NCBI RefSeq assembly: GCF_000787395.1
Contig: NZ_JRAA01000001.1
Location: 1,136,470 to 1,200,469 of the forward strand
Direction of reading: 5' to 3'
Source: Solemya velum gill symbiont
GTDB lineage: Bacteria > Pseudomonadota > Gammaproteobacteria > Chromatiales > Chromatiaceae
DNA length: 64,000 nt
The first letter of the stretch is position 1. The number at the start of each line of letters is the position of its first letter. Positions 20,669-28,342 of the stretch are shown here, piece after piece. Made by a program: the position numbers and the translations under genes. The notes under the pieces were generated by a model. That model searched no databases and was not told where the DNA came from. It worked only from the letters and a program-made list of their open reading frames with translations.

Positions 20669-21310
20669 TCAGGAAACGACAACTTTCAGGTCATCATCGT
20701 CAAACGGGTTCTCTTCAGCTTTCGAGATAGTGAAAGTGAAATCGCCGAAATCACCAGTACTCTTGGTGATGTCAACCTGGCCGTGGGAGTAATCAAGATT
20801 GTCTTCGAAGTCGTAATGGCCGACAGTGGCACTGATGTTCCAGCTTTCTGCAGGTTCAAAACCGGCACTTGCCCAGTAGTAGAGATCGCTGTGATCATCC
20901 CAGTCTGCGGCGACTGTGTAGGCGATACCGCCTGAAACAGGGCCGTAGCTCAGGTTGAGGTAGAGTTCAGTGAAATTGGAATCGTCGTAGTCATCTGACG
21001 GGTAGATGTAGGAGATGAGGCCGACATCATAACCAAGGCCACCTTCGAGTTCGTTTGCATAACCACCATAGATATCAAGCTCAACTCCGGTTGTGCCCCA
21101 ATCGATGTTGGATGCCCAAGTGCCCAGGTAGAAGCCGCTCTCGTGTGCATAGTCAATGCCACCAGAAACTGCTGGTGCGTCATCTGTCTGGGAAGTGCCG
21201 CGCCACAGGTAGTTCGAGGTTACGCCGATATTGGCTGTAATCTCTGCCTGGGCAGTTGGTATTGCCGTCATGGCAAGTGCGCATGCGATTGCTGCGTAGC
21301 TCTTTTTCAT
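20669..21310 (-). CDS. TorF-family putative outer-membrane porin
   Basis: A 213-residue protein with a clear signal peptide (MKKSYAAIACALAMTAIPTAQA, cleaved before EITAN). The mature part is rich in alternating aromatic and acidic residues, as expected for a small beta-barrel, and opens with the family phrase NIGVTSNYLWRGTSQT. It ends FTISKAEENPF and a short polar tail. Members of this family commonly precede glnK-amtB in gammaproteobacteria, which suggests diffusion of a nitrogen compound across the outer membrane; the substrate is not established. It is the first gene behind the sigma-54 promoter. Confidence 0.85.
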   Translation of the reverse strand: MKKSYAAIACALAMTAIPTAQAEITANIGVTSNYLWRGTSQTDDAPAVSGGIDYAHESGFYLGTWASNIDWGTTGVELDIYGGYANELEGGLGYDVGLISYIYPSDDYDDSNFTELYLNLSYGPVSGGIAYTVAADWDDHSDLYYWASAGFEPAESWNISATVGHYDFEDNLDYSHGQVDITKSTGDFGDFTFTISKAEENPFDDDDLKVVVS

Positions 21311-21373
21311 AGGTATTCCCCTTCAATCATGTCTAATAAAAAAATCTTTAACATTGCTGTCACATGTTGTTAA

Positions 21374-21389
21374 TGCAAGGGGCGTGCCA
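21374..21389 (-). promoter_or_regulatory. Sigma-54 (RpoN) promoter of porin-glnK-amtB
   Basis: On the minus strand TGGCACGCCCCTTGCA matches the -24/-12 consensus TGGCAC-N5-TTGCA in every fixed position. It lies about 60 bases before the porin start codon. Sigma-54 control of glnK-amtB through NtrC is established in enteric bacteria. That the porin is included is inferred from gene order. Confidence 0.88.
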
Positions 21390-21441
21390 ACATGGTTTTT
21401 TTGCTGAAACTTTGAGAAATGCGGTCAAATTTTCCCTGAAT

Positions 21442-21469
21442 GCACAATTGTGAGGCGCTCACCTGGTGC
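21442..21469. promoter_or_regulatory. Nested dyad, possible NtrC enhancer site
   Basis: An inner perfect dyad GTGAG-GCG-CTCAC is bracketed by GCAC on the left and GTGC on the right. It sits about 55-80 bases upstream of the sigma-54 promoter, where an enhancer-binding protein would act. The NtrC consensus (TGCAC-N5-GGTGCA) is only partly matched. The remaining part of the 442-base gap, toward pilM, is AT-rich with TATAAT near 21602 and no gene that I can support. Confidence 0.4.
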
Positions 21470-21752
21470 TTGCGCTCGATTCTTGTGCGTTACAAGAGGT
21501 GTTTGTTCGGATTTCGAAATGGTGAGAAGATTGATACTGCAGTTATGTAAAAAGTGTATTAACAGGCTTGCGTTTCCACTGTTTGCGTGAAATGATTGCC
21601 TATATAATTGATTATAAAAAATCGATAATCTACAAGCGTCTGCTGCTAGTATATGAACAGATGCATTACATCGTTTAGGGGAGAGGTTCATTGACCTTGC
21701 AGATGTTAAAACTCTTGAGTCAAAAGGCCAGCCGGGTTAAATCTGAACTGAT

Positions 21753-22814
21753 ATGAAAGCGCTTTTCGGAATGGGCCCAAAAAGCCTGCTGGGTATTGAT
21801 ATTGGTACCTCGGCAGTCAAGTTGCTGGAACTGGAAGCCGATTCCGGTGACAGTGATTTCTCGCGTATCAAGTCTTTGTCAGTTGTTCCTTTGCCAGAAG
21901 GTGCTGTTGAGGGCAAGCAGATTGTCGACCCTGATGCCGTGGTTGCGGCATTGGCAGAGGTGGTTAAATTAAGTGGCTCGTCAGTTCGTTCGGTTGCAGC
22001 CGCTGTTTCCGGTGTTACCGCGATAACACGAATACTGAAGTTGCCAGCAAATCTTTCCGACAGGGAGATGGAGACTGAGGTTGAGTTTGAGGCAGATAAG
22101 AAAATTCCCCAGCCGCTTGACGAGATACGCTATGACTACGACATTCTCGGCCTCTCTGAAGCTGACCCCGATACAGTTGATGTTCTGTTGGTCGCCTCGC
22201 GTGAAGACGTTGTTGGTGAACTGACATCCATATTGGAATTGGCCGGCCTGAAACCTGCCGTGATAGACGTTGAATCCTATGCAATCAATCATTGCTACAA
22301 CCTTGCGCGTAGCGATAGTGAGCCAGAATGCGTTGCCGTGGCTGATATTGGCGCCTCAAGTATCGATTTCCATGTCATGAAAGGTGAAACTGTCTCTTAT
22401 ACACGTGAATACAATTTTGGCGGGCGCGCCTTGACAAGAGCCTTGCAAGGACAATACGGACTCTCTTTTCAGGAAGCTGAAAAGATGAAAGTAGATGAAG
22501 ACTGGCCCAGTGGCGCACGAGAAAGTGTGGTGCAGGATTTTCTTTCCAGCCTTACACAAGAGGTTCGCGGTGCATTGCAGATTTACCAGGCTGCAGGCAA
22601 GGGCGAGAAAATAATGCGCCTTTACCTGGCTGGCGGCTGTGCAGCCATGCCTGGTGTTGAAGAGGTGATTGGAGATGTCCTCGATTTCCCGGTGTCGGTA
22701 CTCAATCCGTTAACAGATTTGAAACACCCCAGGCGCATTACAGAGGGTAGACTGAAAATGATGGGGCCAGCGATGATTATTGCTTGCGGGCTGGCAACGC
22801 GGAGGCCTGATTGA
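21753..22814 (+). CDS. pilM: Type IV pilus inner-membrane platform protein PilM
   Basis: An actin-like cytoplasmic protein that binds PilN and couples the pilus motor to the alignment complex. The 353-residue protein has the phosphate-binding loop LLGIDIGTSAVKLLEL near the N-terminus, a second ASHA-type segment VAVADIGASSIDFHVM and the adenosine-loop region LYLAGGCAAMPG. It is the first gene of pilMNOPQ. The ribosome binding site is weak. Confidence 0.95.
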   Translation: MKALFGMGPKSLLGIDIGTSAVKLLELEADSGDSDFSRIKSLSVVPLPEGAVEGKQIVDPDAVVAALAEVVKLSGSSVRSVAAAVSGVTAITRILKLPANLSDREMETEVEFEADKKIPQPLDEIRYDYDILGLSEADPDTVDVLLVASREDVVGELTSILELAGLKPAVIDVESYAINHCYNLARSDSEPECVAVADIGASSIDFHVMKGETVSYTREYNFGGRALTRALQGQYGLSFQEAEKMKVDEDWPSGARESVVQDFLSSLTQEVRGALQIYQAAGKGEKIMRLYLAGGCAAMPGVEEVIGDVLDFPVSVLNPLTDLKHPRRITEGRLKMMGPAMIIACGLATRRPD

Positions 22815-22815
22815 T

Positions 22816-23370
22816 ATGGCTAAAATCAATCTACTTCCATGGCGCGAAGCAAGACTTTCGAGACGTAAAACGGAGTTTGTCATCTCCATGCTTGCCGGAA
22901 TCGCACTGACTTTAGCACTCATGTTGGGCTGGCATTTTCTCAATGAGAGAATCAAGCAGATTCAGGAAGAGAGGATAGATCGCCTGAATGCTGAAATTGC
23001 TGCTGTAGATAAAATACTTGCGGAAATAAAGGATATTGACAGGACGCGCAAGCGCCTCCAGATCAAGATTGATGTCATCCAGAAGCTGCAGCGTAGTCGG
23101 CCTGAATCAGTTCACCTGATGGATGAGATGGTGACTATGATGCCAGAGGGTGTCTTGTTGGATAAAATCAGTCAGGGCGGGGATAAGATCGAGATTGAAG
23201 GTACGGCACAGTCCAATACCCGTGTTTCTGCGTTGATGAGAAATATTTCGGAATCGAACTGGATTACTCAACCGCGCCTACACGTGATAGAGAACGTCCA
23301 GGCAGCAGAAGGTGGAGACAACAAGTTCAGATTGGTATTTTCCCTGAAGCGTGAGGAGGGTGCCAAATGA
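22816..23370 (+). CDS. pilN: Type IV pilus alignment protein PilN
   Basis: An inner-membrane protein that binds PilM through its N-terminus and pairs with PilO. The start at MAKINLLPWREAR carries the conserved INLLPWR motif recognised by PilM and has GGAGG ten bases upstream; a longer frame from 22780 would overlap pilM. A membrane segment at about residues 20-42 is followed by a coiled coil and a small ferredoxin-like domain. Its 184 residues fit the family. Confidence 0.94.
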   Translation: MAKINLLPWREARLSRRKTEFVISMLAGIALTLALMLGWHFLNERIKQIQEERIDRLNAEIAAVDKILAEIKDIDRTRKRLQIKIDVIQKLQRSRPESVHLMDEMVTMMPEGVLLDKISQGGDKIEIEGTAQSNTRVSALMRNISESNWITQPRLHVIENVQAAEGGDNKFRLVFSLKREEGAK

Positions 23371-23969
23371 ACCTGTCAGATATAAATGATCTTGATTTCT
23401 CGAGAATTGGTGAGTGGCCGGTTGTCGCCAAGTCGTTTGTTGTCCTGGTACTTTGCGCCGCGATCGCCGGCGGTTGGTACTACTACGATATTATGGAGCA
23501 GCAAGCTGAGCACGAGAGGTTGCGTAAGGTAGAGATGGAATTGCGTGCGCAGTTTGAATCCAAGCAAGCCAAGGCGATTAACCTTGAGGTGCACAGGCAA
23601 CAACTGGAGGATATGCGCAGGGCGTTTGGCGTTATGTTGATGCAGTTGCCTGAAAAGAGTGAAGTGGCCAATCTGCTGATTGACGTATCCCAGGCAGGGC
23701 TGTTGGCAGGTCTGGAATTCGAGTTGTTTCAGCCTGCAAAGGAAGTGGCCAGAGAGTTCTATACTGAATTGCCTGTCAAGCTCAGGGTCATTGGTGATTA
23801 TCATGAGTTTGGTGAGTTCGTCAGTACACTGGCATCGATGCCGCGTATTCTCACCGTGCATGATGTCAAAATTTACCGTATTAACGATTCTCTGAGAATG
23901 GATGCGGTTGCCAAAACCTATTACTACACCGAGGACGAAGCTTTTTCTCCGAAGGAGGGTGGCAAGTGA
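23367..23969 (+). CDS. pilO: Type IV pilus alignment protein PilO
   Basis: Partner of PilN in the inner-membrane alignment complex. It overlaps pilN by four bases (ATGA), which implies translational coupling. The protein has 200 residues with one membrane segment at about 21-40 (AKSFVVLVLCAAIAGGWYYY), a coiled coil, and a C-terminal domain with LPVKLRVIGDYHEFGEF, which is typical of the family. Confidence 0.94.
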   Translation: MNLSDINDLDFSRIGEWPVVAKSFVVLVLCAAIAGGWYYYDIMEQQAEHERLRKVEMELRAQFESKQAKAINLEVHRQQLEDMRRAFGVMLMQLPEKSEVANLLIDVSQAGLLAGLEFELFQPAKEVAREFYTELPVKLRVIGDYHEFGEFVSTLASMPRILTVHDVKIYRINDSLRMDAVAKTYYYTEDEAFSPKEGGK

Positions 23970-24484
23970 CCAGTCGTTTTCTGCTACTGACCCTTCCGAT
24001 TCTGCTGGTGCTAGGTGGCTGCAGTGGCCACGATGATCTTGATGCTTATTTACATGAAGTGAAAAGTCGTCCAGCAGAGCCAATAGAGCCGATTCCAACA
24101 TTCGAACCACCGGAAATCTATCTCTATGCGTCCGGAGAACTGAATGCGCGAACACCTTTTGTCGTGAATGAGCTGATCATTGACATGGCAAGGGATGACA
24201 ATGGTATCTTCCCTGATCAATCGAGGCCTCGCGAGGAACTGGAGCAGTTTTCGCTGGATACGCTTAGAATGGTCGGTACCCTTGAGCTTGGTGGTGTAAA
24301 CTACGGTTTGGTCAAAAACAGGGAAGGCACAGTTTTCAGGGTGCGTGAAGGAAACTACATGGGGCAAAACCATGGGCGTATTACCGGGGTTCATGTGGAT
24401 CATATCGAGTTGATAGAGATTATCGGTGATCGAATGGGTGGTTATGTAGAGCGCAATTCATCGATTGCACTGGGTGAAAGGTAG
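23966..24484 (+). CDS. pilP: Type IV pilus lipoprotein PilP
   Basis: An inner-membrane lipoprotein linking PilN/PilO to the secretin PilQ. The GTG start overlaps the pilO stop. The signal peptide ends in the lipobox LGGC, so the mature protein begins at Cys19. The C-terminal homology region contains LRMVGTLELGGVNYGLVKN and REGNYMGQNHGRI. Length 172 residues, as usual. Confidence 0.94.
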   Translation: MTSRFLLLTLPILLVLGGCSGHDDLDAYLHEVKSRPAEPIEPIPTFEPPEIYLYASGELNARTPFVVNELIIDMARDDNGIFPDQSRPREELEQFSLDTLRMVGTLELGGVNYGLVKNREGTVFRVREGNYMGQNHGRITGVHVDHIELIEIIGDRMGGYVERNSSIALGER

Positions 24485-24542
24485 CGGAGTGACGGGGCGA
24501 TTTATGTGGTTTTCAATTAGAGAGGCAGGTATTGTGACAGGC

Positions 24543-26288
24543 ATGAAAAAGATAACTGCTATGTTGACTGGCATGACTACGCTCCTGCTGTTGCTTACTG
24601 GTAACCAGGTTTTTGCGGATCAGTCATTGAAAAATGTCACCAGTACAGAGTTGGAGCCGGGTGTTGTGCAGATCGTTGTCGAGGGCAGTGAGCCCTTTGC
24701 AGCAACACCAGCAAGTTTTGCAGTCAATGCACCGCCGCAAATAGTAGTCGACCTCAAAGGTTCGAGTGAACTCGATAAAAAACTCTTCACGGTTGGTAAA
24801 TCATCAGTTAAAAATGTTGTTGTCGTTGAGTCGAATGGCCGTGCAAGACTGGTTGCCAGGCTTCTCAGTCAGCAGCCCTACGAGATAGATACAGACAGCA
24901 ATAAGCTGATTATCACCATCGGAAAGGCTGCCTCTCGCCCGGTAGTGAAAGTTGACCAGGAAGTATTGCAGACAGCGGTTGAGCAGACACTGGCGAGTGA
25001 GGAGCCACCGCAAAGTGCAGTCGAGATTCCGGTTATCGCGGAAGAGCCTGTAAGCGCAGCCCCGACAGCATCTACCGTCGATAGCGGCAAACTGTCACTT
25101 AATTTTCAGGATATTGAAGTACGATCGGTGCTCCAGCTACTGGCCGATTTTACCGGTCTCAACATGGTTGTCAGCGATTCGGTTGTTGGTAATGTCACCC
25201 TCAGGCTGAAGGATGTTCACTGGCGCAAGGCGCTGGATATTATCCTCAGAACCAAGAACCTCACCATGCGTGAGGACGGCAATATCATCATGGTGGCGCC
25301 GACGATCGAAGTCACCGCGCAGGAACAACTTCTGGCGCGCACTGAAACCGAGTTGCAGGAACTCAAACCGCTAAAATCTGACTTGATACGCGTTAAGTAC
25401 GCTCAGGCAGATGAATTGGCTGATCTCCTTAAGGAAAGCGGTGCTTCTTCTGAAAACTCACTCTTATCAAGCCGTGGCAGTGTCACAGTTGATAGCCGCA
25501 CCAACACCTTGTTGCTGCGTGACACCGAGGAGTCACTACAGAATATCCGTGAATTGATCGATCAGTTAGATCGGCCAATCAAGCAGGTAATGATCGAGGC
25601 GCGTATTGTTCTCGCGAACGATGATTTTGCCAAGGAGCTTGGAGTGCGTCTCGGCTTTGATACTGAAGAGGCAGTAAACGGAAATACAGTGACACTCGCA
25701 GGCGGTACATCCGACGGGCATTTGCCCGCTACTGGTACAGCGGGTGGGTTTATCTCGTTCAGTATAGCGAATGGACTTGATATTCTTGATCTCGAGCTGG
25801 CCGCCATGCAGACGGAAGAGAAGGGCGAAGTTGTCTCCAGCCCACGTGTTGTGACTTCCGACCAGAACACGGCCATTATCAAGCAGGGTGTCGAGATACC
25901 TTACCTGGAAGATACCTCCAGTGGTGCGACCAACGTTACTTTTAAAGATGCGGTTCTCAAACTTGAGGTGACCCCGCATATTACGCCGGATAACAAGGTC
26001 ATCATGGACCTGATTATCAACAAGGACACGCCCAACTTCGCCGAGGCACTTGGCCTCAATCAGAACGTACCGATCGATACCCAGTCAATCGAGACCAAGG
26101 TGCTGGTCGGTGATGGAGATACGATCGTCCTCGGTGGTATTTTCGAAACGCAGGATACCAAGTCTGTCGACAAGGTACCTGTTCTGGGCGATATCCCGGG
26201 GCTTGGTGCACTCTTTCGCAAGAACACGAATACGGTGGATCGTAGCGAGCTAATGATTTTTGTTACGCCCAAGATTCTTCGGCGATAA
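24543..26288 (+). CDS. pilQ: Type IV pilus secretin PilQ
   Basis: The outer-membrane channel through which the pilus passes. A signal peptide ([18 protein letters not shown], cut after VFA) is followed by one AMIN domain that binds peptidoglycan. The secretin N-terminal domain begins near [20 protein letters not shown], then a secretin_N repeat. The secretin core contains [20 protein letters not shown] and [17 protein letters not shown]. At about 581 residues it is shorter than Pseudomonas PilQ, consistent with fewer AMIN domains. Start choice is uncertain: an in-frame GTG at 24534 has AGAGG eight bases upstream, and a frame from 24465 overlaps pilP. The pilus motor genes are not in the window. 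Confidence 0.94.
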   Translation: MKKITAMLTGMTTLLLLLTGNQVFADQSLKNVTSTELEPGVVQIVVEGSEPFAATPASFAVNAPPQIVVDLKGSSELDKKLFTVGKSSVKNVVVVESNGRARLVARLLSQQPYEIDTDSNKLIITIGKAASRPVVKVDQEVLQTAVEQTLASEEPPQSAVEIPVIAEEPVSAAPTASTVDSGKLSLNFQDIEVRSVLQLLADFTGLNMVVSDSVVGNVTLRLKDVHWRKALDIILRTKNLTMREDGNIIMVAPTIEVTAQEQLLARTETELQELKPLKSDLIRVKYAQADELADLLKESGASSENSLLSSRGSVTVDSRTNTLLLRDTEESLQNIRELIDQLDRPIKQVMIEARIVLANDDFAKELGVRLGFDTEEAVNGNTVTLAGGTSDGHLPATGTAGGFISFSIANGLDILDLELAAMQTEEKGEVVSSPRVVTSDQNTAIIKQGVEIPYLEDTSSGATNVTFKDAVLKLEVTPHITPDNKVIMDLIINKDTPNFAEALGLNQNVPIDTQSIETKVLVGDGDTIVLGGIFETQDTKSVDKVPVLGDIPGLGALFRKNTNTVDRSELMIFVTPKILRR

Positions 26289-26410
26289 ACGGAATATTTC
26301 GCGATTATGCCGTTTATTGGACGATTCTGGGGCGGTTTTCAACGAAATCGACAATATATATCATATGCGGGCTTGCAACAGCAGGGTCATTGCAGTTATC
26401 TTTGCGCCCC

Positions 26411-26929
26411 ATGAAAGTTCCTAGCAAAATATTTATCGTCGGTCCCATGGGGGCCGGAAAGAGCACTATTGGCAAGCAGCTTGCTGCGATTCTCAAGCTC
26501 GAATTTCTCGATACCGATGCTGATATTCAGCGTAGAACGGGAGTTGATATCCCGACCATCTTTGAATATGAAGGTGAAGAAGGGTTTCGCAAGCGCGAAG
26601 CAGCTGTGATCGAGGAGCTCACAGAAAAAGACCAGCTGGTGCTCGCAACCGGTGGCGGTGCTGTGACGGTTGATGCCAATCGCCGCAACCTTGCCGCACG
26701 TGGTTTCGTTGTCTACCTGGAATGTTCTATTGATCAGCAGTTCGAACGCACTGCTAAAGACAAGGGGCGTCCACTGCTCGACACGGATGATCCACGCGCC
26801 AAGCTGGAGGCCCTTATGGAAGAGCGTGATCCGCTCTATCGTGAGACTGCAGACATGGTGATTTCGACCGAACAACGTGGTGCATCTACTGTAGCCAAGG
26901 AGATCATCAGGCGCATCGAGGAACTCTAA
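26411..26929 (+). CDS. aroK: Shikimate kinase
   Basis: Phosphorylates shikimate with ATP in aromatic amino acid synthesis. Walker A is GPMGAGKST and the shikimate-binding motifs [14 protein letters not shown] and LATGGGAV are intact. Starting at MKVPSKIF gives 172 residues, close to the usual 173; an in-frame ATG seven codons earlier is less likely. The pilQ-aroK-aroB order is conserved in gammaproteobacteria. Here a 160-base element separates it from aroB, starting one base after the stop codon. Confidence 0.96.
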   Translation: MKVPSKIFIVGPMGAGKSTIGKQLAAILKLEFLDTDADIQRRTGVDIPTIFEYEGEEGFRKREAAVIEELTEKDQLVLATGGGAVTVDANRRNLAARGFVVYLECSIDQQFERTAKDKGRPLLDTDDPRAKLEALMEERDPLYRETADMVISTEQRGASTVAKEIIRRIEEL

Positions 26930-27089
26930 GGAGCCGCTGATCAAGTCATGAACCTCGATCTTATCGCCAAAATACGCCACTTCTTTGTTGCAAATCTTCG
27001 CAATAGCGATGCTATTACGTGCGATATGCGCCGTGAATTGACGCATTTTGATCAACAATCTCTTCTGCCCAGACTCAATCAGAGGCTCC
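26930..27089. mobile_element. MITE-like element with 18-bp terminal inverted repeats
   Basis: The ends are GGAGCCGCTGATCAAGTC (26930-26947) and, read from the other strand, GGAGCCTCTGATTGAGTC (27072-27089), with 15 of 18 bases matching. The interior continues as an imperfect palindrome: AAAATACGCCACTTC opposes GAATTGACGCATTTT, around a central AATAGC-GAT-GCTATT. It has no transposase, so it would be a non-autonomous element mobilised in trans. I see no clear target duplication. It fills the aroK-aroB gap. The only internal reading frame (49 residues from 26948) spans the element and is probably not a gene. Its right end supplies the AGAGG before aroB. Confidence 0.75.
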
Positions 27090-27093
27090 TGGC

Positions 27094-28167
27094 ATGAGAA
27101 CCTTGACGGTTGATCTCGGCGAGCGCAGCTACCCGATCATGATTGGCCCCGGTTTGCTGCAGCAGGCTGATTCCTATACTCCGTGGATTCGTTCAAAGCA
27201 GGTGATGGTGGTCACCAACGAAACAGTCGCGCCACTTTACCTCAACAAGGTGCTTTCAGCCCTTGGTGACTTTCAGACTGCAGAGGTCGTTCTGCCAGAT
27301 GGCGAACGCTACAAAAACCTCGACTTTCTCACCCAGATTTTTGATGCCTTACTACAGAACCGTTTCGATCGCAGCTGCACTCTGCTGGCTCTTGGTGGGG
27401 GTGTGATTGGCGACATGACCGGGTTCGCTGCAGCCAGTTATCAGCGCGGTGTCGATTTTGTACAGGTCCCAACCACGCTGCTGTCCCAGGTCGATTCATC
27501 CGTAGGTGGAAAAACAGGTGTTAACCACCCACTTGGAAAAAACATGATCGGCGCATTCCATCAGCCGCGCTGCGTGGTGGCGGATACGGGATCACTCAAA
27601 ACGCTGCCTGACCGGGAACTCTCTGCCGGGCTTGCAGAAGTAATCAAGTATGGACTCATCAACGATCTTGAGTTCCTGCAGTGGCTGGAGCAGAACATGA
27701 CGTCATTGCTTAACCGTGATGCCGATGCACTTGCCCATGCCATTGAGCGCTCTTGTCAGAACAAGGCGGCAATTGTCGCAGCTGATGAGCGTGAAGCAGG
27801 ACAACGTGCTTTGCTCAACCTCGGGCACACTTTTGGTCACGCGATCGAGGCGGGCATGGGTTATGGTGAGTGGCTTCATGGTGAGGCCGTTGCTGCTGGT
27901 ATGTGTATGGCCGCAGAGATGTCCCGGCGCATGGGGTGGATCAGCCGTGAGGACGTGGAGCGCATCAGGCACTTGATTGATGCTGCAGGCCTGCCTGTCG
28001 ACCCGCCTGAATCTCTTTCCGGGGAGCGTTTCCTCGAATTGATGGCGGTTGATAAAAAAGTCCAGGGTGGCAAAATGCGTCTCGTTTTGATGCAATCACT
28101 TGGTCAGTCGGTACTTGTCGACCAGTTCGAGCGGGATGCTCTTGAGTCGACTGTTTTCCGCGATTAG
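27094..28167 (+). CDS. aroB: 3-dehydroquinate synthase
   Basis: Second enzyme of the shikimate pathway, NAD- and metal-dependent, converting DAHP to 3-dehydroquinate. The 357-residue protein contains [19 protein letters not shown], the substrate-binding [20 protein letters not shown] and metal ligands in [12 protein letters not shown] and [12 protein letters not shown]. Translation starts five bases past a MITE-like element whose terminal repeat provides the Shine-Dalgarno sequence AGAGG, eight bases from the ATG. It probably belongs to the pil-aroK transcript. Confidence 0.97.
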   Translation: MRTLTVDLGERSYPIMIGPGLLQQADSYTPWIRSKQVMVVTNETVAPLYLNKVLSALGDFQTAEVVLPDGERYKNLDFLTQIFDALLQNRFDRSCTLLALGGGVIGDMTGFAAASYQRGVDFVQVPTTLLSQVDSSVGGKTGVNHPLGKNMIGAFHQPRCVVADTGSLKTLPDRELSAGLAEVIKYGLINDLEFLQWLEQNMTSLLNRDADALAHAIERSCQNKAAIVAADEREAGQRALLNLGHTFGHAIEAGMGYGEWLHGEAVAAGMCMAAEMSRRMGWISREDVERIRHLIDAAGLPVDPPESLSGERFLELMAVDKKVQGGKMRLVLMQSLGQSVLVDQFERDALESTVFRD

Positions 28168-28221
28168 GTGCCGGAACAGGTGAGCTGTATTTGCTGCTAG
28201 TGCACAACCGCCTTTCCCTGA

Positions 28222-28324
28222 TATAATCACACCCCTTTCCCCGCTCGCCCAGTTACAACCAGGAGAAATCATGGCTGTACGGGTGTCGGCGTGCAATACG
28301 CCAGCGGCTTTAATACGAATTTGA
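28222..28324 (+). CDS. Possible 17-residue leader peptide before gltB, with a candidate promoter -10
   Basis: A TATAAT at 28222-28227 lies about 40 bases before a strong AGGAGAAATC site (28261-28270), which is followed by an ATG-initiated frame (28271-28324) encoding MAVRVSACNTPAALIRI. It ends 18 bases before the gltB start. The ribosome binding site is better than that of gltB itself, so translation of this frame seems likely. A GGCGT-GCAAT-ACGCC stem lies within it. It may be a regulatory leader or a remnant of a lost gene; I recognise no homologue. The -35 is poor. Confidence 0.4.
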
Positions 28325-28342
28325 ATAATGAGGTGGTTTGTA

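Noticed and set aside
21425-21691. An 88-residue minus-strand frame in the gap between the porin gene and pilM
   Set aside because: It has no ribosome binding site, lies across the enhancer-like dyad and shows no recognisable family features.
26948-27097. A 49-residue frame between aroK and aroB whose stop overlaps the aroB start
   Set aside because: It runs from the left inverted repeat to the end of the MITE-like element and is explained by that palindromic sequence; no ribosome binding site precedes it.
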